Of a DNA stretch of 64,000 bases, positions 18,905 to 28,691 are shown piece by piece (position 1 is the stretch's first letter; each line of letters starts with the position of its first letter). The notes below the pieces were generated by a model. That model worked only from the letters and a program-made list of their open reading frames with translations. It ran no database searches and had not been told where the DNA came from. The DNA comes from an uncultured Roseovarius sp. (GTDB lineage Bacteria; Pseudomonadota; Alphaproteobacteria; Rhodobacterales; Rhodobacteraceae), in assembly GCA_947496175.1 (NCBI GenBank), contig CANMBU010000003.1:650334-714333 (forward strand), read 5' to 3'. Made by a program: the position numbers and the translations under genes.

Positions 18905-19009
18905 TTTTGCGCTCCCACTGCTTCGATAACGCGTTCGTTACCAAGCCGGTTGGGCACAAATATGGCGCAAATTGAACGGGAATTCGCAGGTTAGGTGCGG
19001 TATGAACGG

Positions 19010-19288
19010 TCATAAAGGCCCCTTCACATCATCTTCTGCGTCGCCTTCAAACCCATTCAGACGCGCCACCAGGTTTTTGGTGGCCACCGCAACAGCCGAA
19101 GACAGCATCAAAAGGACAAACCACACCCAGAACGACGCCAACGCCGCCGGATGCGCCATCGCGGCCAGTATAAACCCGATGATAAAGACAATCGGGAAGA
19201 CCAGCCCACCCTCACGCGTGCCGTCTTCGTCCGAGACAACGGGGCGCTTGATCTTGCGCTCTTTGGGGGCTTCGGGGGAGACGGTCAT
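19010..19288 (-). CDS. Small membrane protein of unknown function in the suf operon
   Basis: 92 aa. A charged N-terminus (PEAPKERKIKRPVVSDEDG) precedes two hydrophobic helices (GLVFPIVFIIGFILAAMA and ASFWVWFVLLMLSSAVAVA) and an acidic C-terminus. It starts 17 bases after the sufB stop. Function unknown. Confidence 0.7.
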   Translation of the reverse strand: MTVSPEAPKERKIKRPVVSDEDGTREGGLVFPIVFIIGFILAAMAHPAALASFWVWFVLLMLSSAVAVATKNLVARLNGFEGDAEDDVKGPL

Positions 19289-19305
19289 GCGCGTGCCCTG
19301 TGGGG

Positions 19306-20823
19306 TTACCCCACCGACCCTTCAAGTGAAATCGCCACAAGCTGTTGCGCCTCCATGGCAAACTCCATCGGCAGCGCCTGGAGCACGTCCTTGCAGAACC
19401 CATTCACCACAAGCGCCACGGCCTCTTCCTCATCCATGCCGCGCTGGCGACAATAGAAGAGTTGATCGTCATCGACCTTGGATGTCGTGGCCTCATGCTC
19501 CACGCGGGATGAGTTGTTCTTCACTTCAATGTAAGGCACCGTATGCGCGCCGCATTTGTCGCCAATGAGCAGGCTGTCGCATTGCGTATAGTTGCGGCTG
19601 TCCTTCGCCTTGGGATGCATGCTCACCAACCCGCGATAGGTGTTCTGCGCTTTGCCCGCGCTGATGCCTTTTGAGACGATCCGCGACTTTGTGTTCTTGC
19701 CCAGATGCACCATCTTCGTGCCGGTATCGGCCTGCTGGTAGTTGTTGGTGATCGCAATCGAATAGAACTCACCCTGGCTGTCTTCGCCGCGCAGGATGCA
19801 AGACGGATACTTCCACGTCACGGCAGAGCCGGTTTCCACCTGCGTCCACATCACCTTGGCCCGGTCGCCCCGGCAATCGGCGCGCTTGGTGACAAAGTTG
19901 TAAATGCCCCCCTTGCCATTCTCATCGCCCGGGAACCAGTTCTGGACGGTAGAATATTTCACCTCTGCATCTTCTTCGATGACAATCTCAACCACGGCGG
20001 CGTGCAGTTGCGACGTATCCCGCTGCGGCGCGGTGCACCCTTCGAGATAGCTCACATAAGAGCCTTTGTCGGCGATGATGAGCGTGCGCTCGAACTGACC
20101 CGTATTCTCGGCATTGATCCGGAAATAAGTGCTCAACTCCATCGGGCAGCGCACGCCGGGCGGCACGTAGACAAATGAGCCGTCCGAGAAAACCGCCGAA
20201 TTGAGTGTGGCATAGAAGTTGTCCGACACTGGCACGACCGAGCCGAGGTATTTCTTCACCAGCTCAGGATGCTCTTTGATCGCCTCGGAAATCGAGCAAA
20301 AGATCACGCCCGCCTTCTTAAGCTCTGCCTGAAATGTCGTACCCACAGACACGGAGTCAAACACCGCATCGACGGCCACCTTGCGGCCCTCTGCGGGCGC
20401 ATCCTCGGCGCCCTCGACTCCGGCAAGGATCATCTGTTCCTTGAGCGGAATGCCAAGTTTCTCATACGTCTCCAGAAGTTTAGGATCCACCTCATCCAGT
20501 GACTTCGGCTTTTCCTCCATGCTCTTGGGGCGGGCATAGTAATACTGGTCCTGAAAGTCGATTTCCGGGTAGTCGACCATCGCCCAATCCGGCTCTTCCA
20601 GCTTCAGCCAGCGCTCATAGGCCGCCATGCGCCATTCGGTCATCCACTCCGGCTCGCCGTTCTTTTCAGAGATCAGCTTGACGATATCCGGGGTCAGGCC
20701 CTTGGGCGCATATTCCATCTCGATATCGGTGTTCCAGCCGTATTTATACGTGCTGATGTCTTTCACCGCATCGACCGTTTCCTGGTCCACGCCGTCCTTG
20801 ACCACATCATCCAGTGCCGCCAT
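19306..20823 (-). CDS. sufB: Fe-S cluster assembly protein SufB
   Basis: 505-aa scaffold subunit on which clusters are built. Family landmarks are [66 protein letters not shown] and [22 protein letters not shown] near the C-terminus. Length is normal. It is the third gene of the operon, 34 bases after the upstream desulfurase. Confidence 0.97.
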   Translation of the reverse strand: MAALDDVVKDGVDQETVDAVKDISTYKYGWNTDIEMEYAPKGLTPDIVKLISEKNGEPEWMTEWRMAAYERWLKLEEPDWAMVDYPEIDFQDQYYYARPKSMEEKPKSLDEVDPKLLETYEKLGIPLKEQMILAGVEGAEDAPAEGRKVAVDAVFDSVSVGTTFQAELKKAGVIFCSISEAIKEHPELVKKYLGSVVPVSDNFYATLNSAVFSDGSFVYVPPGVRCPMELSTYFRINAENTGQFERTLIIADKGSYVSYLEGCTAPQRDTSQLHAAVVEIVIEEDAEVKYSTVQNWFPGDENGKGGIYNFVTKRADCRGDRAKVMWTQVETGSAVTWKYPSCILRGEDSQGEFYSIAITNNYQQADTGTKMVHLGKNTKSRIVSKGISAGKAQNTYRGLVSMHPKAKDSRNYTQCDSLLIGDKCGAHTVPYIEVKNNSSRVEHEATTSKVDDDQLFYCRQRGMDEEEAVALVVNGFCKDVLQALPMEFAMEAQQLVAISLEGSVG

Positions 20824-20857
20824 TTGGCTTCTCCCTTGTCATCTCCGCCACTCCGGC

Positions 20858-21937
20858 TCAGGCTGAGCGGGCGCGGAATTTCTCATATGCGCTGGTCCAG
20901 GCCGCCGCAAAGGCGCGGACCTCATCTTCTGTCGTCTGGGGCCCCAAAGAGACCCGGATCGCACTTGCCGCCTCGACCTCGTCAAACCCCATCGCCGCCA
21001 AAACCCGGCTTGCCTTGACCTTGCCCGAGGAACAGGCTGAGCCCGCCGATATGGCAAACCCCGCCAGATCCATCGCCATCACTTGCGTCTCACCCTTCCA
21101 TCCGGGCGTGATGAAACAAGACGTGTTGGGCAATCGCGGCGCATCTTTCCCGACAAAAATAGTCTGTGATGAGGATTCCTCAATAGCCTTTTCTAGAATC
21201 TTTCTAAGTTTTTTCACTTCGTCCCAAACACCCGCCTCCAGATCCCGCTGCGCAGCCTCTGCGGCAGCCCCAAATCCGGCTATGCCGATGACGTTTTCGG
21301 TGCCAGATCGGCGGCCCATTTCCTGTCCGCCGCCTTCGGCAAGAGAGAATATGTCCAACCCTTCGCGTACAATCAGCGCACCAACCCCTTTGGGACCGCC
21401 AAGCTTGTGTGCAGACAGGATGGCAAAATCTGCTCCAGACCATCCAAAGGCAAAAGCTACACGTCCGATCATCTGAGTGACATCCAGCATAAGCCAATCC
21501 GCTCGCGCATGTCCGAAAGGGTATTGTCCCTCCACTTTTTCGGGAATGTCTAACAGAACGCCAGTTTCCGAATTTGCCACGCCAAGTGCAAGCGTGTGCC
21601 CAGGCCCATTCGGACTTTTGGGCCAGCTCGACATACTGGCCTGTACCCAAAGGGCGTCATGCGCGGTTTCTTCGACAAATACGTCATAGCCGTCCGTGGG
21701 ATTGGCTAGAACACGCGCCGCCTCAGTTGCGCCGGAAGTAAAAACAACCTCTTGCGGCTTACACCCCACCGCCGCCGCCACCTGCCCTCTTGCCTTTTCC
21801 ACCAACCCTTTTGCGGCCCGCCCCTCGGCATGCACGCTCGACGGATTGCCCACCACATCCATCGCCGCCAGCATCGCCGCGCGTGCCTCCGGTCGCAGAG
21901 GCGCCGTGGCATTGTAATCCAGATAAACCCGGCTCAC
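20858..21937 (-). CDS. NifS/IscS-type (group I) cysteine desulfurase
   Basis: 359-aa PLP enzyme distinct from SufS. LDYNATAPLRPEA is the N-terminus, LSAHKLGGPKGVG carries the PLP lysine (K178), and SAGSACSSGKVKAS carries the catalytic cysteine (C302) in the long flexible loop of group I enzymes. The operon therefore encodes both desulfurase groups. It is shorter than E. coli IscS (about 400). It begins 43 bases after the iscR stop. Confidence 0.93.
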   Translation of the reverse strand: MSRVYLDYNATAPLRPEARAAMLAAMDVVGNPSSVHAEGRAAKGLVEKARGQVAAAVGCKPQEVVFTSGATEAARVLANPTDGYDVFVEETAHDALWVQASMSSWPKSPNGPGHTLALGVANSETGVLLDIPEKVEGQYPFGHARADWLMLDVTQMIGRVAFAFGWSGADFAILSAHKLGGPKGVGALIVREGLDIFSLAEGGGQEMGRRSGTENVIGIAGFGAAAEAAQRDLEAGVWDEVKKLRKILEKAIEESSSQTIFVGKDAPRLPNTSCFITPGWKGETQVMAMDLAGFAISAGSACSSGKVKASRVLAAMGFDEVEAASAIRVSLGPQTTEDEVRAFAAAWTSAYEKFRARSA

Positions 21938-21980
21938 CGCCCGGCTTCTTTCTTGTCAAAAATACCCCAGCACGCCCGTG

Positions 21981-22442
21981 TCATTCCTCATCCACCACCG
22001 AAAAGAGCGAAGGCACCGCCGGACAGGGCGCAAGCGTGTTTTCGACCACATCGCTGAGCCGGGTTTGGTGCAGGAAGACATAGACATGCGCGCTCAACCC
22101 CTCCCAAAGCCGGTTGGTCATGGATTGCGCACGCGATCCGCTGGCCGCCCCTGTGGCCCCTGCCCCTTTGTGCAGCGCATCAATGGTTTCATCCACCGCA
22201 CCCAGAATATCCACCACGCGAATTTGCGAGGTGGGTTGGGCCAGCTGATAGCCGCCCCCCGGACCCCGAACAGATGTCACCAATTTGGCGCGGCGGAGTT
22301 TCACGAACAACTGCTCAAGATAGGGCAGTGAAATATCCTGACGTTTGGAGATATCCCCCAGCGTGACCAGCGTCTCGGGCCCCTGAAGGGCAATATCGGT
22401 CAACGCAACCATGGCATAACGGCCCTTCGTGCTGAGTTTCAT
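21981..22442 (-). CDS. iscR: Rrf2-family regulator, IscR type
   Basis: 153-aa winged-helix repressor heading the Suf operon. The N-terminus MKLSTKGRYAMVALTDIAL and ISLPYLEQLFVKLRRAKLV match IscR. E. coli IscR binds its [2Fe-2S] cluster with three Cys in the middle; here that region (ALHKGAGATGAASGSRAQ) has none, and the only Cys is in APCPAV near the C-terminus. Rhodobacter IscR is known to be of this single-Cys type. GGGGGAAGAG precedes ATG 22442; the ORF-track start is 23 codons too early. Likely senses Fe-S or iron status and represses the operon. Confidence 0.93.
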   Translation of the reverse strand: MKLSTKGRYAMVALTDIALQGPETLVTLGDISKRQDISLPYLEQLFVKLRRAKLVTSVRGPGGGYQLAQPTSQIRVVDILGAVDETIDALHKGAGATGAASGSRAQSMTNRLWEGLSAHVYVFLHQTRLSDVVENTLAPCPAVPSLFSVVDEE

Positions 22443-22526
22443 GTCTCTTCCCCCGGCGAATTGATTGACCTTAACTGTGACAGGCCTTATCTGCCTTTTT
22501 GCTGCAATCAAAGCTTGCGGCCATAG

Positions 22527-22543
22527 TTTAGAACGAATCTAAA
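22527..22543. promoter_or_regulatory. Irr-box (ICE)-like palindrome upstream of iscR
   Basis: TTTAGA-ACGAA-TCTAAA is a perfect 6-5-6 inverted repeat, 85 bases upstream of iscR and 60 bases upstream of the divergent hydrolase. It closely matches the iron control element TTTAGAAnnnTTCTAAA bound by Irr in Rhizobiales and Rhodobacterales, with one deviation in the right arm. Iron-responsive control of suf is the natural reading. No experimental support here. Confidence 0.65.
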
Positions 22544-22602
22544 GTGCCGGGCCGTCAACGTCAAGAAATTGCCCGGTGCCAACGCGTATAAAGGGGACAT
22601 GA

Positions 22603-23256
22603 ATGCCCGAGGTCATTTTTCCTGGCCCCGAAGGTCGACTGGAAGGCCGCTACCACCCGCAAAAAGAGCGCGACGCGCCAATTGCCATCATTCTGCACCC
22701 GCATCCGCAGTTTGGCGGGACGATGAACAACAAGGTGGTCTACAACCTGCATTACGCCTTTCACAACATGGGCTTCACCGTGCTGCGGTTCAATTTCCGT
22801 GGCGTAGGGCGCAGCCAGGGTGAATATGATCAGGGCGTGGGCGAGCTTTCCGATGCCGCCTCAGCGCTCGACTACCTGCAATCGATGAACAACAATTCCA
22901 AGCATTGCTGGGTCGCAGGTTTCAGCTTTGGCGCGTGGATCGGCATGCAGCTTTTGATGCGCAGGCCCGAGATCACCGGATTTGTCTCGGTGTCCCCACC
23001 GGCCAATATGTATGACTTTTCCTTTCTGGCCCCCTGCCCGTCCTCGGGTCTGATCCTGAACGGCACCAATGACCGCGTGGCCCCGCCTGCGGACACCCAT
23101 GCTCTGGTGAACAAACTGCATGAACAGCAGGGCATCACCATCACTCATACCGAAATCGAGGGTTCGGGCCACTTCTTTGAAGAGCCGCATATGGACACGA
23201 TGCTCGACACGGTGTCCACCTATGTCAAACGCCGCCTGACTGAGACCACGAGGTAA
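22603..23256 (+). CDS. Alpha/beta hydrolase
   Basis: 217-aa cytosolic serine hydrolase-like protein. HPHPQFGGTMNNKVV is the oxyanion region typical of this prokaryotic subgroup, GFSFGAWIG holds the nucleophile Ser, GTNDRVAPP the acid, and GSGHFFE the His. Substrate unknown. It is divergent from iscR across the Irr-box-like palindrome and is followed by a small gene after three bases. Confidence 0.85.
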   Translation: MPEVIFPGPEGRLEGRYHPQKERDAPIAIILHPHPQFGGTMNNKVVYNLHYAFHNMGFTVLRFNFRGVGRSQGEYDQGVGELSDAASALDYLQSMNNNSKHCWVAGFSFGAWIGMQLLMRRPEITGFVSVSPPANMYDFSFLAPCPSSGLILNGTNDRVAPPADTHALVNKLHEQQGITITHTEIEGSGHFFEEPHMDTMLDTVSTYVKRRLTETTR

Positions 23257-23259
23257 GCC

Positions 23260-23538
23260 ATGGGCATGACCGAAGATCTGGCGGATGATCTGGCGCTTAA
23301 GGTCATCAAATATGTCGACACCTCAGGCGATGACGGGGTGATTACCGACATTGTAAATGTTCTGGGGGCCACGTCACAATCGGCTGAAGAGGCCTTCCTC
23401 ACCGCTCTTCGCGTCCGCCGCGCGAACCAGAAAGCGCGCGAGCTATTGGTACAGCGGGTAAAGAAGTATCAGGCCAAACAGGCCGCAAACGCTCCTGCAA
23501 AGACCGAGTCGGCGGAAGACAAAAAAGACGCAAGCTAA
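23260..23538 (+). CDS. Small conserved-looking protein, unknown
   Basis: 92 aa, predicted helical: DLALKVIKYVDTSGDDGVITDIVNVLG, then a basic helix RVRRANQKARELLVQRVKKYQ and a charged disordered tail. I recall a Rhodobacteraceae family (possibly DUF6280, unverified) of this shape. It is probably cotranscribed with the hydrolase. Function unknown. Confidence 0.7.
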   Translation: MGMTEDLADDLALKVIKYVDTSGDDGVITDIVNVLGATSQSAEEAFLTALRVRRANQKARELLVQRVKKYQAKQAANAPAKTESAEDKKDAS

Positions 23539-23735
23539 GCCGCCCTCGGCACATAACCGCGTCTGTTCGGCAATTGGTGCCCAGTATGCGGACGAAGGCG
23601 ACTTTGGCCGTGGGTTTTTGGGTGGCGGCTTTCTTTCCAAAGCTGATCTCGGACGCAATGAATATGTCTCCCACGCCGCGCCTGCAATTCAGGCGGAAAG
23701 CGGGGCGTCGTTTCTGCACGTAATGCGAACCAATC

Positions 23736-24311
23736 CTATTTTTTTTGGGTCACCCTCCAGTGGTCTTGACCAAGGGAGAACCATCCACCGGGTACCTTCT
23801 CGAAGGTATGGCCCGAGGTCTCTGCCGAAGCTTGAAGGCGCTCAATAACTTCTTGTGAAGAACAGTCGGTCCATGCGGGCGCGAACCTGGCAATCTCTTC
23901 TGAAGACCCATGCGTCACCTTGATATGACGACCACCGTAAAGACCGCCATTGTGCAAAACCACCGTTTTGATATCTGACCAATCCAGATCGAAAGCCCTA
24001 CGGCCCCTGAACAGCTGCTTCGTCTCCAACCGGAAACCACCGGACCGGAAACGCAAGCGCGCGCTGTTTATCGGTGGGCTTCGCCAAAGCAGGAGGGTAA
24101 ACAAGATCAAAAGGCTGCCGATACCGGCGAGACCCCCAACGATAGACCATGTGAAAATCCAGTCCATGCGTTCAAAGCGAGGGTCCGGGTCAAGACTGCT
24201 CTCAACGAGAGTGTATGTGTCATAGGCCAGATAAAGAAAGTACAGCGCAACAATCCCGATCAAACCTGCGACGATCTTGTTCAATTTCGGAGCGGGTTCG
24301 ATGTCCTTCAT
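23736..24311 (-). CDS. Two-helix membrane protein with PH-like cytosolic domain
   Basis: 191 aa. Two hydrophobic helices (IVAGLIGIVALYFLYLAY and WSIVGGLAGIGSLLILFTLLLW) precede a beta-rich soluble part (LRFRSGGFRLETKQLFRGRRAFDLDWSDIKTVVL) resembling bacterial PH-domain proteins. Function unknown. About 260 bases with no visible gene separate it from mfd. Confidence 0.65.
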   Translation of the reverse strand: MKDIEPAPKLNKIVAGLIGIVALYFLYLAYDTYTLVESSLDPDPRFERMDWIFTWSIVGGLAGIGSLLILFTLLLWRSPPINSARLRFRSGGFRLETKQLFRGRRAFDLDWSDIKTVVLHNGGLYGGRHIKVTHGSSEEIARFAPAWTDCSSQEVIERLQASAETSGHTFEKVPGGWFSLGQDHWRVTQKK

Positions 24312-24575
24312 GTCAATTCACTTTCACGAGGCATCAAAAACTCAGCCAATTTCATGCAGTATCTCTTACCATCGCTCTGCTTTGATCATGTCGATTTTCG
24401 TTCAACGGATCAATTGTGGCGTGAGGAAACCGAAGGGTGGCAGGGCACGATGGCGCAACGTTCTGATCGTGCCGATTTGAAACGAGAGCATGTTTCTCAA
24501 TTTACAATATCGGCCAGCAACGCGAAGCTGCCGTGGGCGCACAGCACAGCATCGACAACACTGGGCTCACACCAG

Positions 24576-27500
24576 TCATCCCTTCTCCACCGCCTTTACC
24601 TTCACCGCCAAATCCTTCGCAATCGCAAAGGCCCCCTGTATCTTGTCCTTCGCCTTCTTCCAGTCCCGGCGCACCACAATCTTGTTGTCGCGGACCTTGG
24701 CCAACCCGCGCTGATCCTTGATGAACTCCACAAGCCCTGCCGGGTTGGCGAATTTGTCATTGTGGAACTGGATCGTCGCCCCTTTGGGACCACCGTCGAG
24801 CTTGGCGATGCCCGCCCGTTTGCACATGGCCTTGATGCGCACCACCAGCAGAAGCGTGTTGACCTCGCGCGGCAGCTTGCCGAAACGGTCAATCAGCTCG
24901 GCGGCAAAGCCTTCCAACTCGACCTTTGTGCTCAATCCGCTGAGGCGGCGGTATAGCCCAAGCCGCACGTCCAGATCGGGCACATAGTCCTCGGGGATCA
25001 AAACAGGCACGCCAAGATTGATCGTCGGGGCCCATTGGTCATCGGCGTCACTCAGCCCTTCCAATTCACCGGCTTTGATCTTGGCAATCGCCTCTTCGAG
25101 CATGGATTGATAAAGCTCATAGCCCACATCGCGCATCTGGCCGGATTGCTCTTCGCCCAAAAGGTTGCCTGCCCCGCGAATGTCGAGATCCTGACTGGCC
25201 AGCGTGAACCCGGCTCCCAGTTGATCCAGACTACCCAGCACGCGCAAACGTTTTTCGGCCGTAGGTGTCAGCCGCAGGCGCGGCTTGGTGGTCAGATACG
25301 CATAAGCGCGCGCCTTGGAGCGTCCCACGCGGCCTCTGATCTGGTACAATTGCGCCAACCCGAACATATCGGCGCGGTGCACGATCATCGTGTTGGCTGT
25401 GGGAATGTCGAGACCGCTTTCCACAATCGTCGTGGCCAGCAGCACGTCAAACTTCCCGTCGTAAAAGGCATTCATGCGCTCATCGAGCTGCCCGGCGGCC
25501 ATTTGACCATGGGCCACAACAACGCTCACTTCGGGAACCTGTTCACGCAGGAAAGCCTCGATCTCGGGAATGTCCGAAATGCGCGGGACGACATAAAAGC
25601 TCTGCCCGCCACGGTAATGCTCTCGCAAGAGCGCTTCGCGGATCGTGATCCCATCAAACTCGCTCACATATGTGCGGATCGACAGCCGGTCGACGGGCGG
25701 CGTGCCAATGATGCTCAAATCCCGCACCCCGGACAGACTAAGCTGCAGCGTTCGCGGAATGGGCGTGGCCGTCAGCGTCAGAACATGCACCTCTGAACGC
25801 AGAGATTTCAGCCGTTCTTTATGCCCCACGCCAAAGCGTTGCTCTTCGTCGATGACCAGAAGGCCAAGATTTTTGAACCGGATATTCTTGGCCAAAAGCG
25901 CATGGGTGCCGACAACGATATCAACCGTGCCATCGGAGAGCCCTGCGCGGGTTTTGTTGGCCTCCCCCGCACTGACAAAGCGCGATAAGGGCCGCACAGT
26001 AATGGGAAAGCCGCGAAAGCGTTCGGCGAAGCTTTGGTAATGCTGGCGCGCGAGCAATGTGGTCGGCGCAATGACCGCGACCTGAAGGCCCGACATGGCG
26101 GCGATAAAGGCCGCGCGCATGGCCACCTCGGTTTTGCCAAAGCCCACATCGCCACAGATCAGCCGATCCATCGGCGTGCCGCTTTCCAGATCAGCCAACA
26201 CATCCTCAATGGCGCGCAACTGATCATCGGTTTCCTGATAGGGAAAGCGCGCTGAAAACGCCTCCCATGCGTGATGTTCGGGCTCCAGCACGGGCGCCTT
26301 GCGCAAGGCACGCTCGGCGGCGATGCGAATAAGCCGGTCGGCCATTTCGCGGATGCGCTCTTTCAGCTTGGCTTTCTTCGATTGCCACGCGCCGCCACCC
26401 AAACGGTCGAGCAGGCCCTCCTCATGGCCATAGCGGCTGAGGAGTTCGATATTCTCCACGGGCAGGTAAAGCTTGGCGTTTTCCGCATACTCCAAGAGCA
26501 GACATTCATGCGCGGCCCCCGCCGCCGTGACGACTTCCAAGCCCAGATAACGACCAATGCCGTGATCCACATGCACCACGAGATCACCCGCGCTCAGGCT
26601 TTGGGCCTCGGTCAGGAAATTCTCGGCACGGCGGCGTTTCTTGGGCGCGCGGATCAGCCGGTCTCCGAGGATATCCTGCTCGGCTATGACCGTCAGACCG
26701 GGCGCTTCAAATCCATGTTCCAGCTCCCATACGGTCAGGTGCAGGCCGTGTTTGCCAAGGCCAGAAGCATTGCGCACGGTGACAGCACCCAGCAGCCCTT
26801 CATCCTCTACCAACCCTTCAAGCCGCTCGCGCGCGCCCTCAGAGTAAGCCGCCAGAACAACGGGTCCTTGGGTGAGCTTTTCCTCGACATGTGTTTTGAG
26901 CGCGCTGAAAAGGTTGACCTTTTCCTGCTGTCGTTCGGGGGCAAAGTTGCGCCCAATGCGTCCGCCCGCATCAATCATGCCCGGACCCGGCGCATGCGGG
27001 AGCGCCTGAAAGCTCAAGACACGTCGACCGGCGATAGCCTCACCCCAGGCGTCATCGTCCAGGTAGAGAAGGTCCGGTGCGATGGGCTTATACACCGTGT
27101 CATCGCGTCCCTTTTGTGACATGGCATGTTCGCGCGCGTCGAACTGATCTGCAATGGCGTCCCATCGGGCCGTTCGCGCGGGGTCGAATTGCTCATCCAG
27201 CGTCACAGACGCTTCGGGCAAATAGTTAAACAGCGTCTCGAGCTTTTCATGAAACAGCGGCAACCAGTGTTCCATCCCGGCCTGTTTGCGCCCGGCACTG
27301 ACCGCCTCATACAGCGGATCGTCGCTGCCCGCCGCGCCAAAGGCAATGCGGTAGTTTTGCCGAAACCGGGTGATGGCGGACTCATCAAGAATAACCTCGC
27401 TCACCGGCGCCAGGTCAATCTGCGTGAGCTTTTCCGTCGTGCGTTGTGTCACCGGATCAAACCGGCGCAAACCGTCCAGCACGTCGCCAAAGAGATCAAG

Positions 27501-28022
27501 CCGCACCGGCCCGGCCTCTCCTGGCGCAAAGATGTCGATGATCCCGCCGCGAATTGCATAATCGCCCGGTTCCATGACCGTGGGCGATTGGGAAAAGCCC
27601 ATACGCACCAGAAAAGCTTTCAGTGCGTCTTCGTCGATCTGGTAATCCACCGTCGCTGAAAACGCGGCTTCTTTGAGAATTTCCCGCGCTGGCACGCGTT
27701 GTGTTGCGGCGTTAAGCGTAGTCAGAAGCACAAATTCTCTAGGCGCGCCATGCATGAGCCCGGCGAGCGTCGCCATACGTGCTGCAGAAATATCGGCATT
27801 CGGCGACACACGATCATAAGGCAAGCAATCCCAGCCGGGAAACCGCAAGACAGGCAGGTCCGGGACAAAGAACCGCAACGCCGCTTCCATCGCGGCCATG
27901 CGTTTGTCGTCACGGGCAATATGGATGACGGGGCGGTGCGCGCGTGCCACTTCCTCGGCCACAAGCCGGGCGTCAAAGCCTTCGGGGGCGCCACCAACGC
28001 CAATGCGCTCAGATGTGCTCAT
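24576..28022 (-). CDS. mfd: Transcription-repair coupling factor Mfd
   Basis: 1148-aa SF2 translocase that removes stalled RNA polymerase and recruits UvrAB. The N-terminal UvrB-like part includes FPGWDCLPYDRVSPN. The polymerase-interacting region follows (GDLVVHVDHGIGRYLGLE). The helicase core has Walker A GDVGFGKTEVA, APTTLLARQH and the DEEQ box VIDEEQRFGVGHKERLK. The C-terminal TRCF domain is present. Length is normal. It ends downstream of a small membrane-protein gene on the same strand. Confidence 0.97.
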   Translation of the reverse strand: MSTSERIGVGGAPEGFDARLVAEEVARAHRPVIHIARDDKRMAAMEAALRFFVPDLPVLRFPGWDCLPYDRVSPNADISAARMATLAGLMHGAPREFVLLTTLNAATQRVPAREILKEAAFSATVDYQIDEDALKAFLVRMGFSQSPTVMEPGDYAIRGGIIDIFAPGEAGPVRLDLFGDVLDGLRRFDPVTQRTTEKLTQIDLAPVSEVILDESAITRFRQNYRIAFGAAGSDDPLYEAVSAGRKQAGMEHWLPLFHEKLETLFNYLPEASVTLDEQFDPARTARWDAIADQFDAREHAMSQKGRDDTVYKPIAPDLLYLDDDAWGEAIAGRRVLSFQALPHAPGPGMIDAGGRIGRNFAPERQQEKVNLFSALKTHVEEKLTQGPVVLAAYSEGARERLEGLVEDEGLLGAVTVRNASGLGKHGLHLTVWELEHGFEAPGLTVIAEQDILGDRLIRAPKKRRRAENFLTEAQSLSAGDLVVHVDHGIGRYLGLEVVTAAGAAHECLLLEYAENAKLYLPVENIELLSRYGHEEGLLDRLGGGAWQSKKAKLKERIREMADRLIRIAAERALRKAPVLEPEHHAWEAFSARFPYQETDDQLRAIEDVLADLESGTPMDRLICGDVGFGKTEVAMRAAFIAAMSGLQVAVIAPTTLLARQHYQSFAERFRGFPITVRPLSRFVSAGEANKTRAGLSDGTVDIVVGTHALLAKNIRFKNLGLLVIDEEQRFGVGHKERLKSLRSEVHVLTLTATPIPRTLQLSLSGVRDLSIIGTPPVDRLSIRTYVSEFDGITIREALLREHYRGGQSFYVVPRISDIPEIEAFLREQVPEVSVVVAHGQMAAGQLDERMNAFYDGKFDVLLATTIVESGLDIPTANTMIVHRADMFGLAQLYQIRGRVGRSKARAYAYLTTKPRLRLTPTAEKRLRVLGSLDQLGAGFTLASQDLDIRGAGNLLGEEQSGQMRDVGYELYQSMLEEAIAKIKAGELEGLSDADDQWAPTINLGVPVLIPEDYVPDLDVRLGLYRRLSGLSTKVELEGFAAELIDRFGKLPREVNTLLLVVRIKAMCKRAGIAKLDGGPKGATIQFHNDKFANPAGLVEFIKDQRGLAKVRDNKIVVRRDWKKAKDKIQGAFAIAKDLAVKVKAVEKG

Positions 28023-28045
28023 GCGTGCTGCCCCTGCCCGGTTTC

Positions 28046-28573
28046 TTAACCAAGCGCGCCCGTTGTCATATTTTGGTACATGCCCCAGACAGCGGTCACG
28101 AAAATTGATATCATACCAATCACTTGCGTTGCCAATCGGTGCCTCATGAGTATCTTGTAGAGCGCCTCGCCCTGAAGCTCGTTCACTTGAATCTTATGTG
28201 ATGTGCGTACCGATATAAGCCCGACCAGGCTCATAGGAAATAGAAGAAGAAACACAGCTTGGGAAAACTCGTTACCGTAAAAAAAGCCAAGCGCGCCGAG
28301 AACTGTCAAAACAAAACACAGGAAACCTGACAACAAAAGTCCTGTTTCCTCCATGATAAACAAGATGCGGTTTGTATTAATGCGCACCAGATCATGAAAA
28401 TCCTGCGCCCCCGCTGTGTCGCCTGAACGTCGCGCGCGTTGGGCCAGGTCCCACGGAACGCCCAGCACCCAATGGCTCGTAGACGACCATAACACAGCCA
28501 GCATGATCCAGAACCAAAGGTTGCTGAAACTGCGCATGTCAATCAGTTCGAAAACGTGCTCGTACCAGTCCAC
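28046..28573 (-). CDS. Membrane protein, possibly SufBCD-associated
   Basis: 175 aa with about four hydrophobic segments (LWFWIMLAVLWSSTSHWVLG, LLLSGFLCFVLTVLGALGFFYG, AVFLLLFPMSLVGLISV, QVIGMISIFVTAVWGMY). Similar Rhodobacteraceae proteins are, as I remember, labelled 'component of SufBCD complex'; the basis of that label is unclear. It lies 23 bases upstream of mfd on the same strand. Function unknown. Confidence 0.6.
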   Translation of the reverse strand: MDWYEHVFELIDMRSFSNLWFWIMLAVLWSSTSHWVLGVPWDLAQRARRSGDTAGAQDFHDLVRINTNRILFIMEETGLLLSGFLCFVLTVLGALGFFYGNEFSQAVFLLLFPMSLVGLISVRTSHKIQVNELQGEALYKILMRHRLATQVIGMISIFVTAVWGMYQNMTTGALG

Positions 28574-28691
28574 TGTCGAGACCTTTTATCCTTACCGCGC
28601 CACGTCATAGCGCCGGTTTTCGGCAATTCCTACCCTTGAGATGCGTTAAATTCCATGCCAGTGAGATTGTGATCTGAAAAAAGGACAGCTT

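Noticed and set aside
23586-23723. 45-aa plus-strand ORF with a hydrophobic N-terminus between the small unknown gene and the PH-like gene
   Set aside because: No ribosome site and no recognisable sequence; too short to support.
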